Positions 12,014 to 23,698 are shown, counted from the first letter of the stretch. The stretch: 64,000 nt of DNA from Armillaria gallica (GCA_037576215.1 JBANDB010000004.1:372001-436000), one strand, 5' to 3'. Made by a program: numbers and translations. The notes: generated from the letters alone by a model not told the origin.

Positions 12014-13240
12014 GGATCTTATTCTGACTAATGCAAAAGAGGACATCGCATATGAAAGGTACTCACCATTTGTTTGAGACTGGTTACATGTGGCACTTAC
12101 TCCAGAAATTTGAATAGTTCACTTGTGTTGATCATCTATCATCATTTACCTACTTAACATACCATTTTCATGTATTATTCCCATGTCTTGTTTGTCACTC
12201 TTTTATTCATTTTTATGTACATGTTGTTTGCAGTAGTGATTGTGTTGTAGCAAAGTAATGTCATGATAACTGAGAATGGTTATATCTTTTTGTTCTCTGT
12301 AAATATCAGGCCCTGTATTGAATAGGTGGATTATTAAAAAAGAAATCCACTAGTAAACAGGAGAAAAGAGGAGAAGAATAAAGAAGGAACTTGAAAGGCA
12401 CAGGATAGCACAGCATGAATGAAATTAGATGTAGCAATCAAGTATAAATAAAGTAAAATACTCAAAATAGATCATTTTTTTACCCACTTTATAACTTGCA
12501 CTTTAAATCTTTTACAAGCTATCTCACTTCACCAATTCAGATTCACTTGTAACACACTGAATTTATTCAAATCAAGGCTTGCTTGTGACACACCTTTAAT
12601 CATCAATCTTATCTCTTATCAGGCTCGCTTGTGATGCACCTTTGATACTTCAGATTTAGGTTCGCTCGTGATACACAAAGTCAATCAAATACCTCTGATT
12701 TCAACTACTCTACAATCAAAACTTCAACATACTACTATTCAATCAATACATTGTATGCCAGTCACCCCAAACCCCTACATACACACTACAATCTATCCTA
12801 CTTACTAGCAAAGACCTATAGTATTCATGCTCTAACCCCCAAACTAATTAACATTCAGGAACTCGACTATCTCAAGTTCCCCTGACAGCACTGATCATAA
12901 TAGATCTGTATCACACTAGTTAGATCTGCCACAAGGTTAATCCATTCCTAATTCATCTCTAAGTCCTGCTTTGAGATTGCTGTGTGACTAGTTAATCTGA
13001 CTTAGGTGTTTGTGCCTAGATTGGCCTGCTAGTGACTAAACTTTATGAGATCTGTGTCCTCTGCTTCTTGTTTGGTGTGCTAGTCATATTACTCATCTGC
13101 TAGTGGCCATATTTATTTAGTCCTACTAGCATTCAAGTCACTAGTATGATCAGCTGATAGATTTAACCCACTAGTGGTATCACATCTAAATCCTGGCTCT
13201 ACTATTCACATACTAGTCTAACCATCAGCCTCTGTAGACC
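12014..13240. other. Non-coding stretch with two short motif clusters
   Basis: No gene is seen. At about 12540-12680 a degenerate motif of the form GCTTGTGATGCACCTTTGAT recurs four times ('CACTTGTAACACACT', 'GCTTGTGACACACC', 'GCTTGTGATGCACC', 'GCTCGTGATACAC'). From 12913 to 13216 at least eight CTAGT/ACTAGT motifs occur, far more than chance would give. They lie just outside the CACTA element and may be its outer subterminal region. I could not define a terminal inverted repeat. Confidence 0.45.
12913..13216. repeat. Cluster of CTAGT/ACTAGT motifs
   Basis: Motif instances include CACACTAGTTAGATCTG, GTGACTAGTTAATCTG, CTGCTAGTGACTAAAC, GTGCTAGTCATATTAC, CTGCTAGTGGCC, CCTACTAGCATTC, TCACTAGTATGATC, CCACTAGTGGTATC and ATACTAGTCTAACC. 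The repeated palindromic core with variable flanks resembles transposase-binding subterminal repeats of CACTA elements, and the cluster abuts the left side of one. The regulatory or transpositional role is inference. Confidence 0.45.
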
Positions 13241-13242
13241 CC

Positions 13243-13505
13243 ATCCAGGATGAAAATCAACCAAGCCTTTCATCTGGGGCCAGGATGACAATCACCCTTC
13301 CCCAGGCAGACCTTAGACTTACATTCATCCTAGTGCGGACAGGATGATAACCATCCAAAAATGGCCGAAATCAGCCAAGACATTTCCCACCTGTCAAATC
13401 GGAAATTTGGCTTGCAATCATCCAACACTAGGTCAATCGGCCATCCAATGTGCTAGTGACATGAAATTTGAGGTTAAGATGATTATCATGCTCGCTGTTG
13501 GATGG
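13243..13505. repeat. Left subterminal repeat array (AGGATGA/TCATCC)
   Basis: The array contains AGGATGA with AATCAACC or AATCACC after it (for example CCAGGATGAAAATCAACC, CCAGGATGACAATCACCC, ACAGGATGATAACCATCC) and inverted CATCC forms (TTCATCCTAG, CAATCATCCAACACTAGG, GCCATCCAATG, TTGGATGG). The same words occur at the right border of the element. These probably serve as binding sites for element proteins, by analogy with the subterminal repeats of plant En/Spm. Confidence 0.7.
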
Positions 13506-13775
13506 ATTCCATTCTATCCTTGCATGATTGTGCACCCAAAAACTAGATATAATCAATACTCTTTTCAGTCATCCATAGAATCAAATTGGATATATTTGTG
13601 ATATATTTCTATCATTTCTAATGACTGAAATGAGGAGAACATGAATACATTGCTATTTCTCGAGCCCATGTATATGTATATGAGGCAGGCTGCAGCATCA
13701 CACGAGTAGTCGACTAATGGGGTCAGAGAATGCTTAGTAATGCTTCCATGGAATCAAACACGTCCCACACACTGT

Positions 13776-15151
13776 TCATTCTTTGCCCCCACTGTGACTC
13801 TCACTATCTTGATCTCCTGCAGCGCTGGCACCTTCACTATGATCCTCATTGTCCTCTTCATCCACCTGCATTTCCTCCAGCTGCTGTCCCATGAAATCCT
13901 CCTCAATATCAGGCTCTTCCTCTGCTTCCTGTTGACGTTTACTTGCATCCTTTTGTGCTCTAGCTTCCTGGCATTTGAGCATCACAGCCTTCGCCCTCTT
14001 GATATGTGGTGCAGATTGGTTATGCTGGGCTGAATTGGCCTTGAGGTGGCTGTATCCATCCAGAACTTGCAGATATCCTCGACGGTAATGATTTCCATGA
14101 AGATTCTTGAAGTACATCTTCACCAGTTCCTCTGTCGCCCAATCATTCTCAAAGCGCTTGAGATATTTATGCTTCTCTCTTGCCTTAAAGGTCATTCAGT
14201 ATCTTTTGTACATGGATCAATTGGCCACTTACTGTGCTGTATAGATTGGCCTTCACTAGCACCAGAATTTTGGACCATGTTAACTTCCAATTGATGTTGG
14301 CATTGAGAGCGAGAAAACGGACTCCATGCTGGGGTCATAAAGCAATATTCAGTAACTCCTTTCCTGTTGAATCACTGTACTACAATGCTGACCTGAATAG
14401 CTTTGTACTTCAGGTCTTTTTCCTGCGAGCTCGCCAGTTTCATTGCAACTTGGATACTAAAGTGTGTCCCAGCTGTTCCCTTGGGTCTGGGGATGGTAGG
14501 TCCTTCAGCGTCTGTGCTCGTACCACTGGATTTTACCATGTCATCCAGTTGCTTCTGTAACTTGGCATTCACAAGATACTCTTGGTTCAACTCCTCTGTT
14601 GGTAATATAGGTGCGTCAGATGTATCCAATGTACATGTCATGACATTTACCTTCCATTCTAGCCACCTGTGCCTGCCTGTCTTCATCTGTGACCTGTGCT
14701 TGCTGAGTCACCTGTGCTTGCTGGGTGGCCTGTGACTCCATGTCACGTTGAAGGTCTTGACACGCCTTCTTTTCCTTGAGCAGCTCGGCTCCATCAACGT
14801 GAGCATCAATAATTCACTGGATTTCATATTTTTGTGCTTACCTTCCAGCCTTTTCAGAGTTGCTTGCATTGCAGCCATGTTAGCATCAGCTTGTGTCCTA
14901 TTGCCGGCGTCTGTCAATGGGCTCAAGTTAGGGCCTGAAGCCCTAGCACATTTCAGAGCTGGCTTTCGTATCCCCTGTGATGCGGCTTTGACCGTAGATG
15001 GTGTGTTTTCTGACTGAGGGGTGGTCGGTGCACGATGCTGAACAACAGAATTGGCAGTGCCTGTGTTTCGTCGGACAGCCGTGGATCCAGGAGTCTTGGT
15101 TGGTGGTGCCACTGTTGTTGGTTGTGCTGTAGGATGTGGGGTGGATGCCAT
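13776..15151 (-). CDS. CACTA accessory coiled-coil protein, divergent from the transposase
   Basis: The product belongs to a family of uncharacterised proteins common in basidiomycete genomes, often beside tnp2 genes. The start ATG at 15151 opens a Pro/Thr-rich N-terminus (STPHPTAQPTT). After QATLKRLE an intron begins GTAAGC and the frame resumes as AELLKEKKACQDLQRDMESQ, with repeated QAQVT and a heptad-like coiled coil. A middle block contains PTIPRPKGTAGTHFSIQVAMKLA. The C-terminal block reads KYLKRFENDWATEELVKMYFK, then HYRRGYL and YSHLKANSAQHNQSAPHIKRAKAV, with a very acidic tail. Several exons are implied by frame changes; I did not fix every junction. The region to the transposase start is 157 bp, so a shared divergent promoter is likely. 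The molecular role is unknown; DNA binding is a guess. Confidence 0.7.
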
Positions 15152-15308
15152 GGTTGGTTGCTCATGATGGTTACTTTTTCCTCATTGACTAGCCTGGCTG
15201 GAAAGTGCTAAGTCCAACTGTTTGCATAGATTTGTTTTTGGTGGCTTGCTTTTTTTCTTAATTCCTCATTTATTCTCCATAAAAACCTGTACGACTGAGT
15301 CAATCTCA
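15152..15308. promoter_or_regulatory. Divergent promoter region between accessory and tnp2 genes
   Basis: Only 157 bp separate the two divergent start codons, so this short gap must hold promoter elements for both genes if they are expressed. No clear TATA box stands out. The assignment rests on gene arrangement only. Confidence 0.4.
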
Positions 15309-18300
15309 ATGCCTCGAGCTGATCTTGTATGGTGTGATTGCTGCCAGAAAAGCATACCTCATAAACAGGAACGAGCTCATCGCCTTCAGACATCCAATCC
15401 ATACCCTCCAGCACTGCTGAGTTTGCCCTCAAGCCCAGGTGTTGACTCAAGTGGGGATGAGTCTTCTGACGATGATTTGGCAGATGGAACAAGCTTTGAC
15501 ACTGGAGGCTCCGCAATGCAGGCAGGATCGGATGATGATCTGGTTGTGTTTGATGACGAGACCGCAATGGACACCTCCAATATTGATACAGGTTCTCTGC
15601 AAGCTCCTTCTGCTGCCTCTGGCTTCTGGTGCTTTTCGGCCAATGATTCTGACACCGAGGAGGATGAAGGTGCCAGTGCAGCGGAGGGTGAGTCAGACGA
15701 TGATGATGAGGAGTGGGATTATCAAGCCTATGACTGGGAAGGACTGCAAAAGGAGACTGAAGGATTGTCTGCATTGGATCGGTTAGGTGCTGAGTATGAG
15801 AAACAGGTTAATGAAATTGGTGGGTGTCCAAGACTTTTACAACGCCTGATAATGGACCTAACTGTGGATATATAGCACACCGTCTGACAGAGCTTGACCA
15901 TGTTATTTGCCATGCCTTTGCATACCAGGTCTCAAGTCATACTACTGATAAGGACTTTGCAAAACTTCCTTATGCCTTTCCCACCAATCCACCAACACCC
16001 ACCTTGAAAAAGGTCCGTGCCCATGTCGCATTCCTCTCTGGCTTGATCCCAGAATTCTACGACTGTTGCCCCAATTCATGCTGCTGCTATACGGGAACCT
16101 ATAAAAAGCTCGACGAATGTCTGTACTGCTCTGAGAGGCGCTATCGTGCAGATGGCAAGCCACGAAAGCAGTTCATGTACATGCCCCTCATTCCCTGTCT
16201 AATTGCTTTTGCAAGCAATCCTGACATGGCCAAGCAGATGCGCTATTGCAGCGAGCATAAGCACACCATGGGAACTGTAACTGATATCTTTGATGGATCT
16301 CAGTATCGAAACTTGTGTGCACGGCAGATCCACATCAATGGAACTGCCTATGCCAGGAGATATTTCGAGGATCTGCGAGACATTGCTCTTGGGCTGTCGA
16401 CTGATGGCTTCGCTCCCCATAAACGTCGCAAGAAGACTGCATGGCTGCTCATTTTATTCAATTACAATCTCCCGCCTGACATTCAATTCCACCTTGACAA
16501 CATTCTCTTGCTCAGTGTCATACCTGGCCCCAAGAAGCCTGCCGACATTGATTCCTTTCTTTGGCCATTAGTTCAGGAGCTGCTGAAGCTATCAGAGGGG
16601 GTTCAGGCCTTTAATGCTTTGGAGGCCGATGTGGAGAAGGCTATTTTCTCCCTTCGGGCATTCCTTATTGTTGTATTTGGTGATATCCCTGCTGTTTCGA
16701 TGCTTATGCATATGAAGGGTCACAACAGGATTTCTCCATGTCGCATGTGCAAAATCGTCGGACTGCGTGTCCCAAATTCCAATGCAACTACTCATTATGT
16801 TCCCCACAATCGCTCTCGTCACCCAGATGTCCTACACAATCCCCACGCCATTAAAGTTTATGACCTTGGAGACTTGCCCTTGCGCTCTCATGATGAAATG
16901 ATGGACCAGGCAGATCAGGTTCAGTCTGCCTCCACGAATGCAGAGGCAGAAAAGCTGGCCAAGGAGTATGGTATCAAGAGTCTACCCTTGCTCGCGTTTC
17001 TTGATTCTCTGCTGTTTCCCCTCTCCTTTCCTTATGATTTCATGCACTTCATCTGGGAAAACCTCATGAAAAACCTGGTTCTTCTTTGGACAGGGGATTT
17101 CAAAGGGCTTGACGAAGGAACAGATGGTTATGTTCTTGATAAATCTGTGTGGGAAGCTATTGGTAAGGTGACGGCAGCATCAGGATCCACCATTCCATCT
17201 GCATATGGTCCCAGGGTGCCCAACATGTCTACCGAGATGTGGTCATTTTGGACTCTATATCTTGGACCAGTTCTTCTCCAACGACACTTCAAGGAAGCTA
17301 AATACTTCAAGCATTTTGTCTGTCTTGTCTCTTTGTTAAATGTCTGCTTACAGTTTGAAATCAGCACCATGAAAATTCAGCAAGTTTGAAATGGGTTTAT
17401 CACTTGGGTGAATGACTATGAACGGTATGTTATCCATCCTGATTGACTGTATTCATTGATATATAAGACACCAATCTGATAGGCTGTATTATCAATATGA
17501 TCCCAAGCGCATCTCTGCTTATCCAGTCACCATTCATGCTCTCCTTCATATTGCTGACAGCATTGAGGCAATGGGGCCAGTCTGGTGCTATTGGGCCTTT
17601 CCAATGGAGCGGTACTGCGGCAAACTTCAACCTTCCATTTGGAGCCATCGTTTTCTGTATCGCTCACTTGACCGCTTTGTGTTAGAGTCCGCCCAGCTCA
17701 CTCAACTGCAAATCCTGTATAAGCTTCATGATGAATTAGCTCTTCGGCCAACTCGCAGAGGCAACATTCCTGGATCCTTTCAAAGTGAATCTTGTAGGTT
17801 ACTTCTTGTTGTGTTCAACTATTTCTCAGACTGTCCATAGATCCCACATGCATACTTCTTCCTCCAAGATCGCCAATTCACCCTGATGACAAGCTGCTAT
17901 CCGCTTCTGTCGCTCCAGCTCTGCAGACACGTTTTACATGTGTTGATCTCAAAGTGATTCGCAAGCACCTGAAGGCCGCATTTGTTGAAGAATGGGGGAC
18001 CGTTCGACGTATTGACTCTGAAGAAGGTGATACAATGCGTGCATCATCTATGTATAAACATAGTGAGGACCACCGTGATCCTACTTTTGTCCGGGCATGT
18101 ATTCTCCACATGTATATGTGTTGCTACCTGTGCTAACGAGATTGTCACAGTATCAGATGTATGTGGACAAGTTCGCCAACCAACGCCAGCATGCTGAAGA
18201 GCTTGAGCTCAAGACTTTTTATGGCCGACTTGAGCATATCATTTATATTCACTTTCCGGCATCAGCACATCAAGATCTGCATATACTGACTGATGCAGAT

Positions 18301-18540
18301 GCCCACATTATATTGGCAGTCATCCATAATACAGTTGTAGACGAGTTGCAGCGAGAGCTGCTCCAGTTAGATATCCATTTCTCATCGCACGAGGGAAAGT
18401 TGGATGTAATTGATATTACTAGCGTCCAATGTCTTATTGGAAGGGTTTTCGATGGGGACCATTGTGCGCTCATTGACCGGAGCAGTTCCCTGGCACGCAC
18501 TATTCATGTAGACAATATTAACGAGCCTGACAATGAATAG
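15309..18540 (+). CDS. tnp2: tnp2-type CACTA transposase, five exons, one in-frame TGA
   Basis: This is the transposase of the element. Exons 15309-15819, 15876-17424, 17483-17793, 17841-18094 and 18151-18540 join in phase to 1004 codons plus stop. An N-terminal C-x2-C (WCDCCQ) and an acidic region come first. Next is the tnp2 core: EFYDCCPNSCCCYTG, KKLDECLYCSERRY, DIALGLSTDGF, then GDIPAVSMLMHMKGHN with SPCRMC (an Asp and a zinc-like CxxC), and YDFMHFIWENLMKNL. The C-terminal half has ALLHIADSIEAMGPVWCYWAFPMERYCG and ALIDRSSSLART. Introns are 47-58 bp. The fourth (18095-18150) appears to have a GC donor (GCATGT) with a normal AG. A single TGA at 17387-17389 stands where relatives have Arg ('QQV*NGFITWVNDYE'), consistent with CGA to TGA. 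Otherwise the frame is intact, so it is either recently inactivated or contains a sequencing error. Confidence 0.88.
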
Positions 18541-18694
18541 GAGTTATTGCATATATATTATTTTGGCCCCTACTGACAATTTGCAACACTGGGTTTGAAC
18601 TCTAGGGACGTTCCGGATCCTTCAACACTGACATCCATCACCTACTGCAAAGCCCACAGCCAGCGAGCCTGTCATTGGATACTATGACCCAAAT

Positions 18695-19304
18695 ATGGCT
18701 CCCACGAAATTTGTCAAGGGTGGTCGTAATGGGGAATTTTTGAAGGATAGTGACAAGCGCCGGGGCTATGGCAGAAAGAAGAGGTAAGCAGCTAATTACA
18801 CTGTGATATGCATGTAAAAGACACTTCTGCAGATCCAAAAAGATTTCTGTGACACGTTCAAGTTCACCAATAGTGATATTGTCACTGAAGGCCTTGAAGT
18901 CAATGTGTGCAGCTGTCCGTGCAAAGCCACCTACAGTTCCAGCATGTGAAACTGAAATAGTTCCCAATTCCGAGCCTGAGGGAGCCATTTGTCTCTTGCT
19001 AGATCCTCTCGAGCTCATGGCATGTGACATGGATCTCACCGTGAGCTCTCGCCTGCTGCTGTATGAGCTAGAAGGCCTCCGACAGTGTTTCTACCCAGGT
19101 GTTTCCACCAGGTGTCTTTGGATGGGATTGAAGAGTGCACGGGAAGCTGTGGAGAAACTGGAGCAGCTTGCAGATTGGATGGAAACTGCTGACTTGATGC
19201 AGTGGAGCAGTGCAGTTAAGGCACATCAAGCCGTATGGGCTGGTTGGAAGGATTTTCAGGAAAGACAGTCAAGTTCGCAGCCCTCCGAAAGCAATGATAA
19301 TTAG
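18695..19304 (+). CDS. Uncharacterised gene downstream of tnp2 in the CACTA element
   Basis: A two-exon gene with exons 18695-18783 and 18833-19304 joined by a 49-bp GTAAGC...GCAG intron. The N-terminus (MAPTKFVKGGRNGEFLKDSD, then KRRGYGRKKR) is strongly basic and could be a nuclear or DNA-binding tail. The second exon contains PEGAICLLLDPLELMACDMDL and a helical, Trp-rich C-terminus (KLEQLADWMETADLMQWSS). The reading frame is open upstream of the chosen ATG, so an earlier exon or start is possible. It lies 154 bp after the transposase stop and inside the right subterminal array, so it is probably element-borne. Function unknown. Confidence 0.55.
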
Positions 19305-19356
19305 CCTAGTCTAGGATTAAAAATAAGTAAAGAATTGGTTGATCTACCAGCTGGAA

Positions 19357-19506
19357 ATCATCACAGATAGGATGAATTTCATCCTGGGAACAGGTCAATA
19401 TATGGAGCGACATCATCCAACACCGATAGCCAGGCACAGGTTGATGATCAACCTAGTAGCTCCCATGAAAATCATCCAACATGCTAGGATGAATCGAAAT
19501 CAACCT
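19357..19506. repeat. Right subterminal repeat array (AGGATGA/TCATCC)
   Basis: This array mirrors the one at 13243-13505: GATAGGATGAATTTCATCC, ACATCATCCAACACCG, TTGATGATCAACC, AAAATCATCCAACATG and CTAGGATGAATCG followed by AAATCAACC. The words ATCATCCAACA and AAATCAACC are shared with the left border. It marks the right side of the CACTA element. Confidence 0.68.
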
Positions 19507-21050
19507 CACAGTAGCCATAGATAGAGTGAACGCTGCTTGTTAGCCTAAAATATACTGACAATTGTCCTAACCTGGTTTCACAGTGAGCTCAAAGCCTTAG
19601 CTATAGTCCTTTAAGTATCACTAATGTAGGATAGATATGCAATAGTATTATTATAAAATTGCAAAATATAGGTGTGAACATATAGATGGTATATCATTGT
19701 CTATTCCCAGTTACACCAATTACACAATACCAAAACTCATTATGAAAACACCAACCATCAACACACTTACAGGAACCCCCCTAGTCATTGCACCTCCTGT
19801 CCAAAAATATGTCCCATCAGGCTTCCTCCCCCACCAACCATCCAAGCTGATACCACAACCTCTGTTGTCCCATTCAGCACCGCATCCTCCTCTGCTGACA
19901 TATACATTGGTCCTATAATAGCCAGCATATATGTTGTTACATACTTCTCATAGCATGGTGCCTGGACAGTGTTGGCTACAGGGAATGTCATCAGATTTCC
20001 TGTAGCTAGGTGCATGTTCAGAAGAAGGAAAGGAAAAGAGAGAGAGAGAGAGAGAGAGACCTACTAATATTATCAATGGTATTTAAAACAAGATACCTTG
20101 CATCTTTGTCAATAGTGAATGTTTCAGCAGTCATGCAACACAAAGAGTTACTGTATAGATTACAGTGAGACTCATTGATGGCTTTCTGTAGGACACTAGA
20201 TCACTACTGAATGACAAAATCTTTGATCCCTGCTTCAATTTCTCTCCACATTCACTGCTTTCCTCTCTCACATGTCACTTTATTGTCCATCCCATCTTCA
20301 TTTACATATATAGCCACAACACCATGTTTTTCTCCAACTTGAGCATATCACTGGCTAAGACTCATCTCCACACTCCACACCCACATCACCCTTCCTCCAG
20401 CCACTAATATCATCCTCATGTGGGACATGATATGGCTCCACAAAATCTTATCATAGGGTCACAGTGGTGCTTTTTTTTATAACAAGGAAGATTGTCTCAT
20501 GTGACACAAGAATATGGAGAGCAACTTTGAAGGATTGAAGCTTTGGGATCTGGAACATAATTTTTATGATCAGCAAACAAGGGAGAGGTAGATATGCATG
20601 CTGAAGGAGGATTACTTAGAGGACTGGTGGTACAGAATATAGATCATTTCATGAATGTATGTGTTGAAAGGTGCAGTGTGAGCTAGATTCAGATGTCCAA
20701 GTCCTTGCTGTAGATTTCTGTTATTTATTGCACGATAGCCAAATTTCATTATTGTGATTATTCAAAGGCTTTTTGTAATCATTTCTCAAACATTGCTTTT
20801 CACATTTTTCTAGTGAGACTGACCATCTGAAGGTTAAATCTTAGTGTGAATTCTCAATCTCCTGTGACCTCAGTGAAGGAAGCAGCCAGGGGCTCACAAA
20901 TTTTGACCTAATAATTGTTGTTGTGAACTATTATGAATAAACAACAGAGTTTATTTTTGAATATGAATTCAAAGTTTATATGAAAATTCTCAGACCAAAG
21001 ACACATCTAAAGTAAATACTTGTAAGTAAGTAACGCTCTATAAGAATTTC
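19507..21050. other. AT-rich stretch with an ORF relic and a GA microsatellite
   Basis: Apart from the relic at 19785-20031 listed separately, I see no gene. A (GA)n run lies at about 20037-20059. The rest is AT-rich and CpG-poor with many stops in all frames. Confidence 0.4.
19785..20031 (-). pseudogene. ORF relic, paralogue of 23699-24025
   Basis: The minus-strand translation (TGNLMTFPVANTVQAPCYEK, then YMSAEEDAVLNGTTEVVV and GGGGSLMGHIF) closely parallels that of 23699-24025 (NPIILSGATSVQTPCYEE, then LTEDGILLNGTTEIVV). At the DNA level, blocks such as TCTGTTGTCCCATTCAGCA and CTCATAGCATGGTG are shared, in the same orientation. Both copies keep the NGTTEVVV/NGTTEIVV core, so it was once coding. 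I do not recognise the family. Two copies about 3.9 kb apart suggest a segmental duplication or a repeat-borne ORF. Confidence 0.5.
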
Positions 21051-22336
21051 TCAAACTATCTCAATATAGGCAACCTGTTCTATCTCATCTTCCTGTCTAC
21101 CAAGTCTCTGATCTTGTTCACTTCTGTCTGCAGAACTGACTAAGGACTGCCCTTCTTCACTTGATCCTGTTCTGCCTTCTATATCTGAGCCTATAGTACC
21201 TTGACTCTGATCTTCAGAGTGATGTCCAAAATGAAGAGATGAAGAGATGCTTTCTTCCCAAGATTCATCAGGCCTAGCGTGCCCTGCAGCAACCCGTCCT
21301 ACAATCAATGTAGGAGCAATTCCCTACAGTAATGTAAAAGTTAAAAAAGTGATATGAAATAGTAAATAAATACAACATACTCGTACTGAAGCTGCTAGAG
21401 TATCAATATAGGCTGATTCAAGACTATTACAAGCAACAAGAACAATGTATACAAGCAGAGTAGCAGAGTAAATTAAAGCAGATTCCACAATGATTTCAAT
21501 GATACCTCTAAATGTTTGAATACCCATCCCTTGGTGGCTGACAGTGATTATCCGATATATAATCAGCAGTGTACAGAGGATTGTTGTTGCCATAGCAAAG
21601 GATATATATAAAATTAGCCAAACAGCAGTCTTCCCATCAGCAGATTCATCCTGTACAGCCTGCATGGTGTTGACAATATCATGGAAGGTATAAAAGATTT
21701 CCATGCTCTTCATTGCTAAATACTTTATAAGTGTTAAGCAAAACAAATTTTAATTTGATTATACCTATTCCTGCAATAAGACATAAGATAGGCAAAAGAA
21801 CAATATACCAACGCCGGCCCCAGACAATCCAACATCTCCAGATCTAAAAAAAATTCATGCTATTAACTTTGAATGAATAATTAAAATTTGACAAACCATA
21901 GATGTATCTGCAACAAGAGTGCTTATTACACTAGAAATGCCTACTACCCAATTATCTGTTGTAAATTGAGGTGTGACAGTGTCTGTTGCTTCAAACACTG
22001 TCCAAAAATTCCATCCATTATCTATAAAGGCCCAGTGTCCAAGTGACCAACTGAATGCAACTGGCAAAGTATTAAGTGCATAAAGGCACAGAATGACAAA
22101 GACCATTGCATAGCTAGTTAGTCTATTATTTGTCTCTTTTGCAGAGACTGTGTCACTAGATAAGCAGCTGTTTGTATTTTTAATAAAATATCACAAACAA
22201 ACAGTCCACACTGTAATAGCAATAATCCCAGTATAAATTCCTATTTAAGATGTGAATCAGTATAGACTACAAAGCCACAGTTGTAGATATTTATACCATT
22301 ACAGGATGCTTCCATAAATAAGCTATTGAAATTCAT
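21051..22336 (-). pseudogene. Multi-pass (seven-TM-like) mushroom membrane protein gene, one in-frame TGA
   Basis: The gene belongs to a large Agaricomycete family of integral membrane proteins of unknown function. A likely start is the ATG at 22336 (MNFNSLFMEASCNGINIYNC). The next exon gives GIYTGIIAITVWTVCL, then an in-frame TGA at 22191-22193 where Trp fits, and continues ETNNRLTSYAMVFVILCLYA. Then follow ISTLVADTSM, an intron (21844-21896), IWRCWIVWGRRWYIVLLPIL, an intron (21716-21764), the helices WLILYISFAMATTILCTLLI and IIEIIVESALIYSATLLVYI, an intron (21324-21380), and GIAPTLIVGRVAAGHARPDE plus an acidic Ser-rich cytosolic tail. The exon 1 to 2 junction is not cleanly resolved. With a single TGG-to-TGA change it is either a young pseudogene or, if the stop is an error, functional. 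A receptor-like role is speculative. Confidence 0.72.
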
Positions 22337-23698
22337 ATCTTTTGCTCTGAATATAAACTGTAAATCTGCATGTGAGAGGTTGGGAACTTCTGTTATCACT
22401 ACCATCTTGCTATGTGTGTGAAGATAACTTGAAGGACATTATAAAACCCAGACATAGCTCTTATAAGAATTTTATTTTATATTTATTACTTAAAATAGCA
22501 GCATATGTTCAATAGGTACATATCATTAAAGTTTAGTATAACCTTTACTAGTACCAAAACCAAGATAAAGCAGTTGAGATAAAAGCCAAGTTAAACAAGA
22601 TTGCATTGAGCTAAAACTAAAAAGATCAAAAGCATATTAGAAGTATTTTTCTATTCTGATACCATTTTTTTCAGCCTAATTTCCGATACAGATCAAATAC
22701 AGATTGTAGGCAAATGGCATATCTATATATGTCTAAGGTTAGAAAAATTTTGATCAGCTTGGATAAAATCTAAGAAGAAAATGAAAAATGCATACAAATC
22801 AAAATCCTTCTCCAGCTCTTCCTTATCACACTTCTTTTGCTAGTATACAAATGTATGAGCATGGGTTAGTAATGACTAATGATGTACCATAAAACAAGAA
22901 GCTTTTTTTTAACTTTGAAACTAAATTTCCCCTGCTCTCTAAGTGTTGTGTGCTCTATACAAATGCTGTTGATTGTTGAGGCTGCAAATACCTTATATCT
23001 GTGACTGTAAATTAGAGACTGAGGCATGGTATGGAGATATCAGACTCACATCTATCACCTCCAGAACATAGAACACCATTGCTCTGTTCTTTACAAGGAT
23101 TTATCAACTTCAACAGCCACTTAACATTTGAGTAGCAAAAGATAGTCACTTCCTTCCCAACACTTTAACTGTTATTTACAAACACATTCAGGAACTACAT
23201 TAACAGTAAACCAATATGCACTAACAAACAGCCTATGTATTACATGTTACCCAGTTTGAACCATGTTATCAACTCAACCTCCAGATCATCCCAAAATGAG
23301 GACTATTGTACTTCTCTATTGGTATCCTGAAGGTCTAGACAAGTAGGCAGTGCATGGCCTGTTAAGCCTGTATGCATTCCTTACATGTTGAATAGCATCA
23401 TCCCTTGGATTGCTTGCAGTGATGGTAAGCAAAGACACATTAATACTTTTTTTTATACATCAATTTACAATACCCCTACAATACAAGTGCTAGTTAGCAT
23501 CTATAGATCTATGAGAACCACATACAAAACAAAAAATACAAGGAGAAACCAGCTTTCAAAATATCTCATCTCAGTACAGGCAGCATTCAACTAGAAATAA
23601 ACCCAACAGTTGGTCCTTTTCAATGACAACCAATTACATAATACCAAGACTTGTCATCAAATCCCAGGAACCCTCCTCTCACCCCTCACATCTCCTGT

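Larger units (their letters stand above)
13243..19506 (+). mobile_element. CACTA (EnSpm/tnp2-type) DNA transposon
   Basis: The block holds three genes in the order usual for mushroom CACTA elements: a divergent coiled-coil accessory gene (13776-15151, minus), the tnp2 transposase (15309-18540, plus) and a downstream gene (18695-19304, plus). Inverted copies of AGGATGA/TCATCC crowd both borders (13243-13505 and 19357-19506), as expected for subterminal repeats. GC and CpG content are clearly higher than in the flanking DNA, so the element is young relative to the gypsy relic beside it. The exact termini (CACTA/CACTG and a 3-bp duplication) were not found, so the given limits are those of the subterminal arrays; the true ends lie somewhat outside. 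Confidence 0.8.

Noticed and set aside
13171..13180. CACTAGTGGT as the left terminus of the CACTA element
   Set aside because: No matching inverted copy or 3-bp duplication was found at the right side; it is one of many CTAGT words in a cluster.
15222..15308. Upstream start of the transposase at 15222
   Set aside because: The frame is open, but the extra residues are hydrophobic and unlike the family; the Met at 15309 directly precedes the conserved C-x2-C region.
20037..20059. (GA)n run as a regulatory element
   Set aside because: A simple microsatellite with no adjacent intact gene.
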